A stretch of DNA of 64,000 bases from Lachnospiraceae bacterium (GCA_022652545.1 JALCRM010000004.1:1-64000); one strand, 5' to 3'. Shown: positions 48,601 to 57,180, numbered from the stretch's first letter. The notes: generated by a model from the sequence alone, not told the origin. Numbers and translations are program-made.

Positions 48601-51289
48601 AGTCGACCTGGTCGCTGCCGCCGGCGTTCACGGAAGCCGCGTCGTCGGAAATGATGTCTACCTTGACATCGGAGGCACTGATGTTTGTGGCATCCTTCGT
48701 GGTGTCTGCAGATTCCCTGACGGAAGTATCGAGCGGAAGGTGGACAACCGCAACGTCGTCCGCTGTCTTTGCGTCGAGATCCTCGGTCAGCTGTTTCTGT
48801 TTGAAGGTCATGGAGATCTTGACCATGCCTTCGGTCGGTTCGATCTCCTGCTTCTCCCCTTCGATCACGTTGCCGTCATCGTCTGTTTTGTCAGCCAGGA
48901 AGGCTATGTCGTAGAGCAGGGTATTGTCCGCGGTAAATTTCTGGGCTGCATCTGAAGCGGTCTTTGCGGTCTCGGCATCGGGTGCGTCTGAGGCTGCGGC
49001 GCCCGCTGATGCGGCGATCTGCTGCGCGTTGTCATTCAGAGCCTGCATGTAGGCATCGTAATTGTAACCGTCAGTATTTGCGGTAACGGGTGTGGCCTTC
49101 AGCTCCGCATCGTCAGGGATCGCGCCCGCGTGCTGCAGGGTGGCTGTCACGACCACGTTGTCGTCCTCATAGGTAAAGGTCGTCTTCTTGCCGTCGGTGT
49201 ACTCAAACTTCACCGTGGTGTCTTCCGTGATCTTCGTCCATTCGCTGCCGTCTTCCGTATAGGAATAAACGTAGGCTTCGTCGCGGTCGCCGGTGTAGCT
49301 GCTCTTCTTCGCGAGCTTTGCCTTTTCCTTCTTCAGGGATGCGACGATGGTACCGTTCACGGTTGCCTGGACATAGTTGTATTTGACAAGCTTGAACAGG
49401 CCCTTCCAGACCTGTACGCCCTTGACCGGCGGCGTATCCGTGTCATTCAAAACAAGTTTCCCGCTTTCGTCGAATTCGGGCAGTCTGACATTGCTGAACT
49501 TATCGGAGATGGAATCGCCGAATTCATCGACGCAGGAGGCGTCGACCTTCACGACCTTGTCGGCGGGCTCATAAACGAAGGTGATCTTCGTGTCTTTGTC
49601 GATGTCCGTCGTCTTGCCGTCCGCCGTATAGGAGTAGACGTCGATGTCACGGATGCCGATCTTCTTCGTTGTTTTGGAAAGGGATGTGAGCACAGTGTCG
49701 CCGATGCGGGCTTCCTTATAGATCCAGTCCTTGATCTCGAACGGCTCGCTGTCCTTGTCGGCCAGAGCAAGCGTTTCATCGAAGGACGGCAGTGCGTCCT
49801 TCTCCTCATAGCCTTCTATAGCCGCGCCGTCCTTGCCCACATATTCGGCGGTGAGCTTTACTTCCTTTGCCTGCGCCTTATAGGAGAGCGTGATCTCGGT
49901 ATCCTTTTTCAGGACTGTTGTCTGTCCGCCGGCCGTATAAGAATAGACGGTGACGTCTTCGCCGCGGCTCTTCTTTGTCTCCTTCGAAAGTGCCGTGACG
50001 GTAGTATCGCCGATCCTGGCGGAAACATAGTCATAACCCTCGATCGAAACGGGGGCATTGTCTTTGTCATCGAGTGCGAGGGTATCGTCAAACGAAGGCA
50101 GTTCAGGGTGTTCAAAGCCTTCGATCGCCGCGCCGTCTTCGTCGACCGCTGCGAATGTGACCTTCACCGCGTCGATCTGCTCGTCCTTCTCATAGACCAG
50201 CGTGAGGGTCGTATCGGTCGCGATGTCGATTGTTTTGTCTTCTGATGTGGTGCCCGTATATGTGACGGATTCGCTGCCGGAAGCGTCTTTCTGCGTGACC
50301 TTGCGGATCGCGGTAAGCACGTCGCTGCCGAGCCGCGCTTCCTTATAGGTATAGTCCCTGATGTCTTCGGGCGCTTTTGTCAGATCGAAGGTATCTTCAA
50401 AGGCAGGAAAAGCATCGGCACTGTGGCCTTCGATCGTCTTGCCGTCCGCGTCGGTGCAGTTCAGCGTAAGCTTTACATTGACCGCTTTGTCCTTCTTCTC
50501 TTCCTCTTTGGTATATTCAAAAATGACGGTCGCGTTTTCGGAAAGGGACTTCCACTCCGCACTGTCTCCGGTGCCGAGGTAAACGGTGACTTTCTGACTG
50601 GCTGTCAGGACATTGTTCCCGTCTCTGGTCTCCTGAATCTCATTTTTGATTTGACTGATCCGGTCGCCGTTCAGTGTGGCTTCGCTGAACGTATATCCTT
50701 CAATGGAAGGGGCAACATCCGCTATGGTGATGCCGGCTTCGGTGACGTCTATGGAAAAAGTGTCGTGGCCTTCGATAACGCTGCCGTCTGCTTTGCAGAC
50801 GCCGGTCACCGACACGGTCTTATCTTCCGTGACGATCTCAGGTTTATCCGCAGGGGCTTCGCTTGTGGCTTCCGCCGCCGCGCTCGTTGCCTCTGCCGCT
50901 GCACTCGTGGCTGCCGATGCCGGCGCGCTCGTGGCCTGTGCTGCCGCACTCGTTGCCGCAGATGCCGGTGCGCTTGTGGCCTGCGCTGCCGCACTGGTGG
51001 CCGCCGATACCGGCGCGCTCGTGGCTGTCGGCGCGGAGGCTTCCGGTGCTGCCGGTGCGCTTGTGGCTGTCGGCGCGGAGACTTCCGGCGTATTTGAGGC
51101 TTCCGGTGCATCTGCGGTTTCCGGCGTATCTGTGGTTTCCGGCGCGGGAACTTCCGTCGACTCCGCCGTACCGGTGATCTCCGGATCGCCTTCTCCTGCG
51201 TAGACCGGCATGACATCTGCCGCATTGGAAAACAGCATTGCCACGATACCGATCGATGCCACAATACGCTTCACGAACATCTTCTTCAT
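45683..51289 (-). CDS. Giant adhesin, upstream part (signal peptide, repeats, CnaB domains)
   Basis: 1,868 residues. The signal peptide (MKKMFVKRIVASIGIVAMLF...VYAGEG) is cleaved near residue 31. Residues ~36-135 are a Ser/Ala/Thr/Pro linker with repeats of ATSAPASAATSAAAQ. Next come about six ~90-residue repeats with AIEGxxxxxxPSFDDTLAL, YVSARIGDTTVTALSK and VYSYTADG, resembling MucBP-like domains. Near 935-1005 is an InlB B-repeat/Flg_new-like domain (VTFSVNGDTGF, GWYTSADD, LYARLW). From ~1045 on are CnaB domains (TKKWADGSN, GTKTWVAAA, NKTWIDAS). There is no anchor; if translation stops here the product would be secreted free. It was probably one protein with the downstream part, for host or biofilm attachment (inference). 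Confidence 0.88.
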   Translation of the reverse strand: MKKMFVKRIVASIGIVAMLFSNAADVMPVYAGEGDPEITGTAESTEVPAPETTDTPETADAPEASNTPEVSAPTATSAPAAPEASAPTATSAPVSAATSAAAQATSAPASAATSAAAQATSAPASAATSAAAEATSAAAEATSEAPADKPEIVTEDKTVSVTGVCKADGSVIEGHDTFSIDVTEAGITIADVAPSIEGYTFSEATLNGDRISQIKNEIQETRDGNNVLTASQKVTVYLGTGDSAEWKSLSENATVIFEYTKEEEKKDKAVNVKLTLNCTDADGKTIEGHSADAFPAFEDTFDLTKAPEDIRDYTYKEARLGSDVLTAIRKVTQKDASGSESVTYTGTTSEDKTIDIATDTTLTLVYEKDEQIDAVKVTFAAVDEDGAAIEGFEHPELPSFDDTLALDDKDNAPVSIEGYDYVSARIGDTTVTALSKETKKSRGEDVTVYSYTAGGQTTVLKKDTEITLSYKAQAKEVKLTAEYVGKDGAAIEGYEEKDALPSFDETLALADKDSEPFEIKDWIYKEARIGDTVLTSLSKTTKKIGIRDIDVYSYTADGKTTDIDKDTKITFVYEPADKVVKVDASCVDEFGDSISDKFSNVRLPEFDESGKLVLNDTDTPPVKGVQVWKGLFKLVKYNYVQATVNGTIVASLKKEKAKLAKKSSYTGDRDEAYVYSYTEDGSEWTKITEDTTVKFEYTDGKKTTFTYEDDNVVVTATLQHAGAIPDDAELKATPVTANTDGYNYDAYMQALNDNAQQIAASAGAAASDAPDAETAKTASDAAQKFTADNTLLYDIAFLADKTDDDGNVIEGEKQEIEPTEGMVKISMTFKQKQLTEDLDAKTADDVAVVHLPLDTSVRESADTTKDATNISASDVKVDIISDDAASVNAGGSDQVDFNLSSMSVMAFARMMLGADNTTHTVTFSVNGDTGFIPSQNVEDGGLATKPNSNPPIGTIEGWYTSADDTTGTVYDFATPVKAPLTLYARLWFLHYFVTNTTYNYADGDMTHYTVDKNADITITNAGQVVYKKTVTPGETFDIPANTTFEIGTHSTTEGVTVTMVPDTDKKQSAIGPKEQKLNYPSGSGSVSATFKSQEPASNINLYKQWEDGADDKTGVTPGLSLDFSTDAGTTWNNLTTKNMASLGYTALPDIPTHAGNVSEWSYAFSKTLNEYTTDSTKDTKVIYRLHEDTVPTGYVSSYVNGDATNNTLVNTKLNPYTATKKWADGSNAYLTRQKIGDWIGTLTCKKSAMDQSDETVNLTTTDENAEGYITVTDNGDNTWAISMPNARGYDGADYPYSYYLTETDHSVASGNTAADGTTYEATYLNEGNYASITTALYTDGTATNTLTNTMTFSGTKKWADAGDDATIAARPAATVTLYRYPDINGQSYETASPVEGNTTATLDNKATEAITITLPGDGTTLPMYNEDGYRYIYFAKETLTGGTNTNTYKQVFKQADVYKDIKGNDLFLFNGGELDNTITGTVDLTGTKTWVAAARQDVDAQVEMKVYQLDPDDISKSGFVATQMLTGFGTENPSKTVTFTGLPKYNSNGHQYIYTVMEDAVKTKVGSGFESTETRNVGGKGYLITTDGYRYRQDQTSGSNDTTIRNVLVGNAQVKINKTFPNGLLASPTTLTYTIYRNGTAIGTKTVSYTGSVDGKAFTPDPVVITSYEDLTTKADATAAGLLPRYDDNGVQYKYSVEETLIDPADTYSISDNNSMSEGTYAATDPDYANEKYSLATATISNSAPGAGMEIKVNKTWIDASDLMNRQTVQVALEYTADGSKWSEVATGAIGTETDYVRIGVPDTKPEGSDSTYQDLYKAWVAKEKPSNVAGAFRVIETALGDNSEYPVVADGDSSISAFAGSSGHESG

Positions 51290-51390
51290 ACTTCTATCCC
51301 CCTGAGTGCCAAAGTACCCGCTGACAAAGCCGGCAGGCTGAAAACCGTATAAAAATTGCCGATTCCCTGCATCATAAAATGCCTACAATT

Positions 51391-51419
51391 AGCATAATTT
51401 TAACATTTATAATGTACAA
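51391..51419 (-). promoter_or_regulatory. Putative adhesin promoter
   Basis: On the minus strand TTGTAC (51414-51419), a 17-bp spacer and TATGCT (51391-51396), in a very AT-rich stretch upstream of the adhesin. About 100 bases of leader follow. The ribosome site is a weak GGGGG at ~51300. Confidence 0.4.
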
Positions 51420-51462
51420 AATATAGCGCAATCTGTATTTTTGTCACATAATTTCCGGCATG

Positions 51463-51500
51463 AAAAAAGCGTTCCGCGTGCAGCCGGCACCCGGAACGCC
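51463..51500 (-). terminator. Terminator after the condensation-like gene
   Basis: On the minus strand GGCGTTCCG pairs with CGGAACGC around a GC-rich loop, followed by six T (51463-51468). It isolates the adhesin promoter from the upstream gene. Confidence 0.8.
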
Positions 51501-51525
51501 CTATTCACTGATGCTTCTATTGCGT

Positions 51526-52833
51526 TTATACCTGCTCTTCCTCGTAAAACGGCGTCCCTTTATAAAAGTACGGATCATAGTACAGCGGAAGACTTTTCTC
51601 CAGCTTTTCTATTTTGTATGGTATCTGTTCCTTTTTCAGCTCGTTTTCCATGGATTGAACCAGGCAGTCATCCTTTGAGTCCTGTGACAGCACTAATCTG
51701 ACGTTATCACGATAATTCCGCGCCAATATGACCATCCCTGTCTGCGTTGCTCCTCTGCTGTTTAAAAATTCAAAATCCTCCAGATATTTTGTCACCTCCG
51801 GATGGAATGGCAATTTGGTAAGATGCGTATATACGCATTTTGCCTGGGGACTATTCATAATTTCCTGAATTTTACCGGCAACCATCGAAATGATCTGCGG
51901 ATTCTGTTTCAGCGCCTGCTCACCCATCGCGGTCTGGTTAAAACCTGCGATCAGGTTTGTTTCATCCAGGACCAGGTCCAGCTGACTTCTGAATATGGTT
52001 TCCACCTGTTCTATCGGCATTTTGGAACATTTTGCTATCGGATAATTCAAAGCTGCAAGGCCGACAAAGTTCTGCTCTGTAATGCTTGGAAACAGTCTTC
52101 TCAGATTGATAGCCACCTGTATCTGGATATTGCCATCCGGTGACCCCATCACATGCTCAAGGCTGCGAGCAAATACAGCCGCAATAACAGAAGAGATCGT
52201 TACCTCCGCTTCCCCTGCCCTGCTCTTGACGGCCGACAGCGGAAGCGTGAAGACATAGCCCTGTATTCCCTCGCTGGCGTCTTTATAAAAGGACATCGGC
52301 AGTTCCGAAGCCTCCTGCGCCCGCCCCAGACCGACAGCTACGTTCCCGGGGTCTGCATATTTAAGCACAGGATTTTCCAGCGTTGCCTCCGGATCCTCCG
52401 GCTGACAGGAAAGCGCTGTCTCCTTACTGATCTTTCCCTGATAATATAAATACCAGCCAAGCACAGAATTCATAAACTGATTTGCGCCGGTTCCGTCCGT
52501 TAATGCATGAGCGACTGAAAACGCAATACTGTCTTCCACATACGTAACGATCCACGGAAATCCGTGCATTTTCTCAGTGCCGTACAGGATCTGCTTTCCC
52601 CACTGTGCTTCGGGCACCAGCGCTTTTTCTTTGTTTTCCTCCAGATGAAAACATCCGTTGTCATCTTTGATTATTCTGGTTGCAAAATACGGATTATACT
52701 TCAATGCCTCATTGACGGCCTGCTCCAGCAATTCGCCGTTGACCGTTTCCGTCATCTTATAACCGAATACCGGGAATATCGTATTGTTCAGAACCATTGC
52801 CTGGCCGCCTAAAGGCATCGCATATGTTTTCAT
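51526..52833 (-). CDS. Condensation/acyltransferase-superfamily protein
   Basis: 435 residues. The motif SVAHALTDGTG corresponds to HHxxxDG of CoA-dependent acyltransferases (condensation domains, alcohol acetyltransferases, wax-ester synthases), with the catalytic His and Asp present. The C-terminal half (TISSVIAAVFARSLE, then INLRRLFPS) fits the second half of that fold. No carrier protein or NRPS module is nearby, so it is a stand-alone acyltransferase of unknown substrate. Its GC content is lower than the neighbours' and it sits in a low-GC patch with the lysS 3' end, suggesting acquisition by transfer. The start ATG 52833 has GGGAGAG upstream. Confidence 0.8.
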   Translation of the reverse strand: MKTYAMPLGGQAMVLNNTIFPVFGYKMTETVNGELLEQAVNEALKYNPYFATRIIKDDNGCFHLEENKEKALVPEAQWGKQILYGTEKMHGFPWIVTYVEDSIAFSVAHALTDGTGANQFMNSVLGWYLYYQGKISKETALSCQPEDPEATLENPVLKYADPGNVAVGLGRAQEASELPMSFYKDASEGIQGYVFTLPLSAVKSRAGEAEVTISSVIAAVFARSLEHVMGSPDGNIQIQVAINLRRLFPSITEQNFVGLAALNYPIAKCSKMPIEQVETIFRSQLDLVLDETNLIAGFNQTAMGEQALKQNPQIISMVAGKIQEIMNSPQAKCVYTHLTKLPFHPEVTKYLEDFEFLNSRGATQTGMVILARNYRDNVRLVLSQDSKDDCLVQSMENELKKEQIPYKIEKLEKSLPLYYDPYFYKGTPFYEEEQV

Positions 52834-53052
52834 CCGCTCTCTCCCATGTTATGAACTCTGCTGACACCGGCACAATTGTTCCGGTTTCCCACCGTCCTCA
52901 GGTTATATAATCAATTTTCCTATTAAATCAATACTGTCGTCCCCGGGTTGAAATGTCAATATTCCCGTCTTCAATTTTACGATTATCGTACGTTCCGGAA
53001 TCAAACGCCTCCTTGCTTTAGATTTTTGTGACATGTCACATTCTTCCAAATT

Positions 53053-53088
53053 AAAAAGGAACTCCTGTTTCCAAGAGTTCCTTTAAAG
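53053..53088 (-). terminator. lysS terminator
   Basis: AAAGGAACTC (minus strand, near 53085) pairs with GAGTTCCTTT near 53057, then TTTTAA. It lies 15 bp after the lysS stop. The rest of the 270-bp gap 52834-53103 is AT-rich with no gene seen. Confidence 0.8.
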
Positions 53089-53103
53089 ATAATTCCTTAA
53101 TCT

Positions 53104-55131
53104 TTAATATAGCTTTGCACCTGCCGGGATGTGATCATCCACCATAAGAAGATGAAGTTCTTCCCCGTCTGAATCTTTCAGATTGTTTGCTGCTGAAAGC
53201 AGCATACCGCAGGATTCAATTCCCATCATGGCTCTGGGCGGAAGATTGACGATCGCGATCAGCGTCCTGCCGATTAAATCTTCCGGCTCATAGAATGCAT
53301 GAATTCCGGAAAGTATCGTTCTGTCCGTGCCTGTTCCGTCATCGAGGGTAAACTGTAAAAGTTTCTTGCTCTTTGGTACTGCCACACACTCTTTAACCTT
53401 TACTGCTCTGAAATCGGATTTTGAGAATGTATCAAAATCCACTGCTTCTTCAAACAACGGCTCAATCTTTACGTTTGAAAAATCTATTCTTTCAGGTTCT
53501 GCTGCCGTCTGACCGCAGCCTGCTGCAGCATTGCTCTTCGCTTCCCCGGTTCCCTTCTTATCGTAATCCAATGACTTAAGAGTCGGGAACAGGATCACGT
53601 CGCGGATCGCGGGGCTGTTGGTGAGCAGCATCACAAAACGATCGATGCCGTAGCCGATGCCGCCTGTCGGCGGCATGCCGACTTCCAGCGCATTGAGGAA
53701 ATCCTCGTCGATGTGGTTGGCTTCCTCGTCACCCATTTTGATAAGGCGCTCCTGCTGCTCGAAACGCTGGCGCTGGTCAATGGGATCGTTCAGTTCCGAA
53801 TACGCGTTGCACATCTCGCGGCCGGTGATATAGAGCTCAAAGCGCTGTACGAGCGAAGGATCGTCGGGCTGCTTCTTGGTGAGCGGCGAGATCTCGATCG
53901 GATGGTCCATGATGAAGGTCGGCTGTACCATTTTTTCCTCGCAGTAAGTGTCGAAGAAAAGATTCAGGATATCGCCCTTTTCATGGCGTTCCTCGAATGC
54001 GATGTGATGCTCGTCCGCAAGCTTTTTTGCCTCTGCTGTGTCCTTCACTGCCGCAAAATCCACGCCGGAATATTCCTTGACTGCTTCGGTCATAGTCTGT
54101 CTCTTGAAGGGCCTGCCAAGGTCGATGGTGACGTCGCCGTAGGGAATTACCGTCGTGCCGAGCACTTCCTGCGCGACGTGGCGGAACATGTTTTCCGTGA
54201 GGTCCATCATGCCGTGGTAATCCGTGTAGGCCTGATAAAGCTCCATCAGCGTGAACTCGGGATTGTGGCGGGTATCGAGTCCCTCGTTGCGGAAAACACG
54301 TCCGATCTCATAGACTCTTTCCATGCCGCCCACGATCAGTCTCTTCAGGTACAGTTCAAGGGAGATGCGCAGCTTCACATCCTCATCCAGTGCGTTGTAA
54401 TGCGTCTCAAACGGACGCGCGCTGGCACCGCCGGCATTGTGCACCAGCATCGGCGTCTCCACCTCGAGGAAGCCCTGCCCGTCCAGATAGCGGCGGATGG
54501 ATGCCAGGATCTTCGAGCGCAGGATGAACGTCGTCATGACTTCGCGGTTCATGATGAGGTCCACGTATCTCTGGCGGTAGCGAAGGTCATCGTTGGTGAG
54601 GCCGTGGAATTTTTCCGGGAGGATCTGCAGGCTCTTGGAAAGCAGCTCAATGGATTCCGCATGCACCGAGATCTCCCCTGTCTTGGTCTTGAAGACCTTG
54701 CCCCTGATCCCCACGATATCGCCGATATCGAATTTTTTGAAATCCGCGTAAGGCCCTTCTCCCACAAAATCGCGGGCAACATACGACTGGATCTGTCCGT
54801 CGCGGTCCTGGACGTTGCAGAAGGAGGCTTTTCCCATGATACGCTTGCTCATCAGGCGGCCTGCTACGGAAACCTCCTGCCCCTCGAGTTCTTCGAAACG
54901 GTCTTTGATCTCCTGGCTGTGATGCGTCTGATCATATTTGACGATGCGGAAGGGATCCTTCCCGGCATCCTGCAGTTCCTTCAGTTTTTCGCGGCGCACC
55001 TCGCGCAGACGGCCGATGTCTTCCACCTGCTCCTGCTGTCCGCTGCCGCCAGCGTTCCGGCCGCCCTGCTGTCCGCTGCCGCCCGCATTCTGCTGTCCCT
55101 GCTTCCCATGTTCATTTTCTTCGTGATCCAT
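53104..55131 (-). CDS. lysS: Lysyl-tRNA synthetase with fused C-terminal tRNA-binding domain
   Basis: 675 residues, longer than the usual ~500. An N-terminal Gly/Gln-rich tandem stretch (NAGGSGQQ repeated) precedes the OB-fold anticodon domain (~60-180). The class II catalytic core has motif 2 as FRNEGLDTRHNPEFTLME and motif 3 as GIGYGIDRFVMLL. Residues ~565-675 (FSKSDFRAVKVKECVAVP, then RTILSGIHAFYEPEDLIG and LPPRAMMGIESCGMLLSA) form an EMAP/MetG-type tRNA-binding domain, normally found at the end of MetRS or as Trbp111. This part has lower GC than the core. Co-transcribed behind greA. Confidence 0.95.
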   Translation of the reverse strand: MDHEENEHGKQGQQNAGGSGQQGGRNAGGSGQQEQVEDIGRLREVRREKLKELQDAGKDPFRIVKYDQTHHSQEIKDRFEELEGQEVSVAGRLMSKRIMGKASFCNVQDRDGQIQSYVARDFVGEGPYADFKKFDIGDIVGIRGKVFKTKTGEISVHAESIELLSKSLQILPEKFHGLTNDDLRYRQRYVDLIMNREVMTTFILRSKILASIRRYLDGQGFLEVETPMLVHNAGGASARPFETHYNALDEDVKLRISLELYLKRLIVGGMERVYEIGRVFRNEGLDTRHNPEFTLMELYQAYTDYHGMMDLTENMFRHVAQEVLGTTVIPYGDVTIDLGRPFKRQTMTEAVKEYSGVDFAAVKDTAEAKKLADEHHIAFEERHEKGDILNLFFDTYCEEKMVQPTFIMDHPIEISPLTKKQPDDPSLVQRFELYITGREMCNAYSELNDPIDQRQRFEQQERLIKMGDEEANHIDEDFLNALEVGMPPTGGIGYGIDRFVMLLTNSPAIRDVILFPTLKSLDYDKKGTGEAKSNAAAGCGQTAAEPERIDFSNVKIEPLFEEAVDFDTFSKSDFRAVKVKECVAVPKSKKLLQFTLDDGTGTDRTILSGIHAFYEPEDLIGRTLIAIVNLPPRAMMGIESCGMLLSAANNLKDSDGEELHLLMVDDHIPAGAKLY

Positions 55132-55229
55132 TTCGCATTGCCTCTCTTGCTGCCGCTGCAGCCGTCAAAAAACGGGCAGACAGCCTTCACGCTGCTGCCC
55201 GTAAACTATTTGTCCCAGTCCGGGGTACC

Positions 55230-55727
55230 TCAGACGGCCGCCCTTTCGATCTCGAGCACCTTGTATTTGAAAGTACCGGCCGGCGTCACAACGGAAACAG
55301 TCTGTCCGACCTTGGCACCGATCAGCGCACGCCCGACGGGAGATTCATTGGAGATCTTTCCCTGCAGACAGTTGGCTTCCGTGGAACCCACGATCTTGTA
55401 TTCGATATCTTCCTTCTCGGCGATGTCGCGGATCTTCACCTTGCAGCCCACGCCGATCTTGTCGACTTCGACTTCGTCCTCGACCACGACCTCGACATTC
55501 TTCAGGATCTTTTCCAGATCCACGATACGGGCTTCGATGTCTCTCTGCTCGTCCTTTGCCGCGTCATATTCGGCATTTTCGGAAAGGTCACCCTGCGCGC
55601 GCGCCTCTTTGAGCTTCTGCGCCACTTCCTGACGTTTGACGACCTTCAGTTCATGCAGCTCATCCTCGTACTGTTTGAGCCCTTCGTAAGTGAGTATTGT
55701 TTTCTTTTCTTCTTTGGCTTCTTCCAT
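55230..55727 (-). CDS. greA: Transcription elongation factor GreA
   Basis: 165 residues: an N-terminal coiled coil (~10-80) with the acidic tip GDLSENAEYDAAKDEQ and a C-terminal FKBP-like domain ending in VTPAGTFKYKVLEIE. It rescues backtracked RNA polymerase by stimulating transcript cleavage. It lies 98 bp upstream of lysS under the promoter at 55834-55862; greA-lysS is a common pairing in Firmicutes. Confidence 0.97.
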   Translation of the reverse strand: MEEAKEEKKTILTYEGLKQYEDELHELKVVKRQEVAQKLKEARAQGDLSENAEYDAAKDEQRDIEARIVDLEKILKNVEVVVEDEVEVDKIGVGCKVKIRDIAEKEDIEYKIVGSTEANCLQGKISNESPVGRALIGAKVGQTVSVVTPAGTFKYKVLEIERAAV

Positions 55728-55833
55728 GTCTCTTCCGAACGCTCCTGTCTTTTTTTAGGTTGCAACTGCCAGTCAAAACATCTTCCATGCGCGAAAACAT
55801 GCGTATTTCCGCGTTTTCCATAAGATTCAAGTT

Positions 55834-55862
55834 ATTATACATACCAATGCCCGCCCTGTCAA
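55834..55862 (-). promoter_or_regulatory. Consensus sigma-A promoter of greA-lysS
   Basis: Perfect TTGACA (55857-55862) and TATAAT (55834-55839) on the minus strand, 17 bp apart. The remaining 305-bp gap 55728-56032 holds the ~105-base greA leader and AT-rich DNA before the diguanylate cyclase gene. Confidence 0.93.
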
Positions 55863-56032
55863 CGCATAACCTCGCGCAAAACGACATACACTTTATATGT
55901 CATTATGTTAAAATTTCAATAAGTTATTTTAAATCGACGGCCGGGCTGCGGGAAGCAGTTCCCGAAAGCGGCATCATGCAGTAAAAAGCAGACAGCAACT
56001 TCCAGCCATGCTGCGAGACTGAAGAAAGGACA

Positions 56033-57112
56033 GTGCACTTGATCCGGAAATTCATCAATGTCCTGCGTTCGGATTGTTTTGACAGATATAAGGAAGCGAT
56101 CATACTCAGGAACCGCGACACAGTAGGCAAGTTCGCGCTGGTCGGCTGTCTGGTCGCTCTTATTGCGGCTGTTTCCAATTTCCTGATCTTTCAGTCGGCA
56201 GTGCTTCCCGAGGTGCTGCTCCTGCTCCTGTATTTTTCCGCCATGGGTCTACTCTATGCCGCGAAGATCCGCAAAATGACCGGCTATATGACACTCATCC
56301 TGTATCTGCTCATCACGCCGATCCTGCTCATCGCCGCCTATATGGGAACTTTTGCGGACAACGCAACGCCGGCGCATTCTTTCATGGTACTCATCATCGC
56401 CCTGCCGGTGTTTATTCTGGACCGTCCTCTGCGTCTTTCGCTTTACATCATCGCCATGTGCGCCGCTTTCGCGGTCTGGTGCCATGCGGCGAAGAGCGAT
56501 GAACTGTTCATGCACGACATGATGCGCCTGGTCTCCGCTGCGGCCATTTCAATAGGCCTTGCGCTGTTCGTTGTGGAAGAGCGTATCGAAAGCATCACCA
56601 GCACCGAACACCTGAGCTCCAAATCCGAGCATGACCCTCTCACGGGGATCTACAACCGCGGCGGCGATGAGCGGATCAGCGAGCTGATCAGGGACCGCGT
56701 CGCCGGCACTTTCATCCTGATGGACATCGATGATTTCAAACACGTCAATGACAATTACGGGCACGCGGAGGGAGACAGCATGCTGCGGGAAGTTTCCGCT
56801 GTCCTCAGCAGCAGTTTCCGGGCCATGGACGTTGTCATGCGCATGGGCGGCGACGAATTTATCGTCTATGCTCCGGCCATGGTGGACTTCAACTACGTGA
56901 ATGTCAAAATGAAATCTCTTCTGAAAGAAATGAGAGAGATCAACCGCGGCAACGACAAACGTCCGCATATCACCGTGAGCTTCGGCTGCGTCATCAACGA
57001 CGGTTCCTATACCGAATATGACGCGCTGTTCAATGCGGCCGACCACCTGCTCTACGAAGTTAAACGCAGCGGCAAAAACAACTATCGCCTGCTGAACCGC
57101 AGTACAACATAG
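56033..57112 (+). CDS. Membrane diguanylate cyclase (GGDEF)
   Basis: 359 residues with about six N-terminal membrane helices (~40-185) and a GGDEF domain (~195-355). The signature is RMGGDEFIVYA, so it is active-looking, with FILMDIDDFKHVNDNYGH and SFGCVINDG. There is no obvious RxxD inhibitory site before the GGDEF. The start is uncertain: GTG 56033 lies only 2 bases after AGGA, while TTG 56039 has 8-base spacing and may be the real start. The stop is TAG. It supplies c-di-GMP in opposition to the EAL protein at 24863. Confidence 0.9.
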   Translation: MHLIRKFINVLRSDCFDRYKEAIILRNRDTVGKFALVGCLVALIAAVSNFLIFQSAVLPEVLLLLLYFSAMGLLYAAKIRKMTGYMTLILYLLITPILLIAAYMGTFADNATPAHSFMVLIIALPVFILDRPLRLSLYIIAMCAAFAVWCHAAKSDELFMHDMMRLVSAAAISIGLALFVVEERIESITSTEHLSSKSEHDPLTGIYNRGGDERISELIRDRVAGTFILMDIDDFKHVNDNYGHAEGDSMLREVSAVLSSSFRAMDVVMRMGGDEFIVYAPAMVDFNYVNVKMKSLLKEMREINRGNDKRPHITVSFGCVINDGSYTEYDALFNAADHLLYEVKRSGKNNYRLLNRSTT

Positions 57113-57180
57113 GCGGCCCGCAGACACTTCCGGCAGATCGCAGGCATGCCCGGCGAGCTCACGCGGCCCGCAGACACTTC
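57113..57180. repeat. 18-bp direct repeat between convergent genes
   Basis: GCGGCCCGCAGACACTTC occurs at 57113-57130 and 57163-57180, spanning the short gap between the cyclase stop and the end of dusB. There is no clear hairpin terminator. Confidence 0.85.

Noticed and set aside
53713-55632. 639-codon plus-strand open frame
   Set aside because: Antisense to lysS and greA, both unmistakable; no ribosome site or family features.
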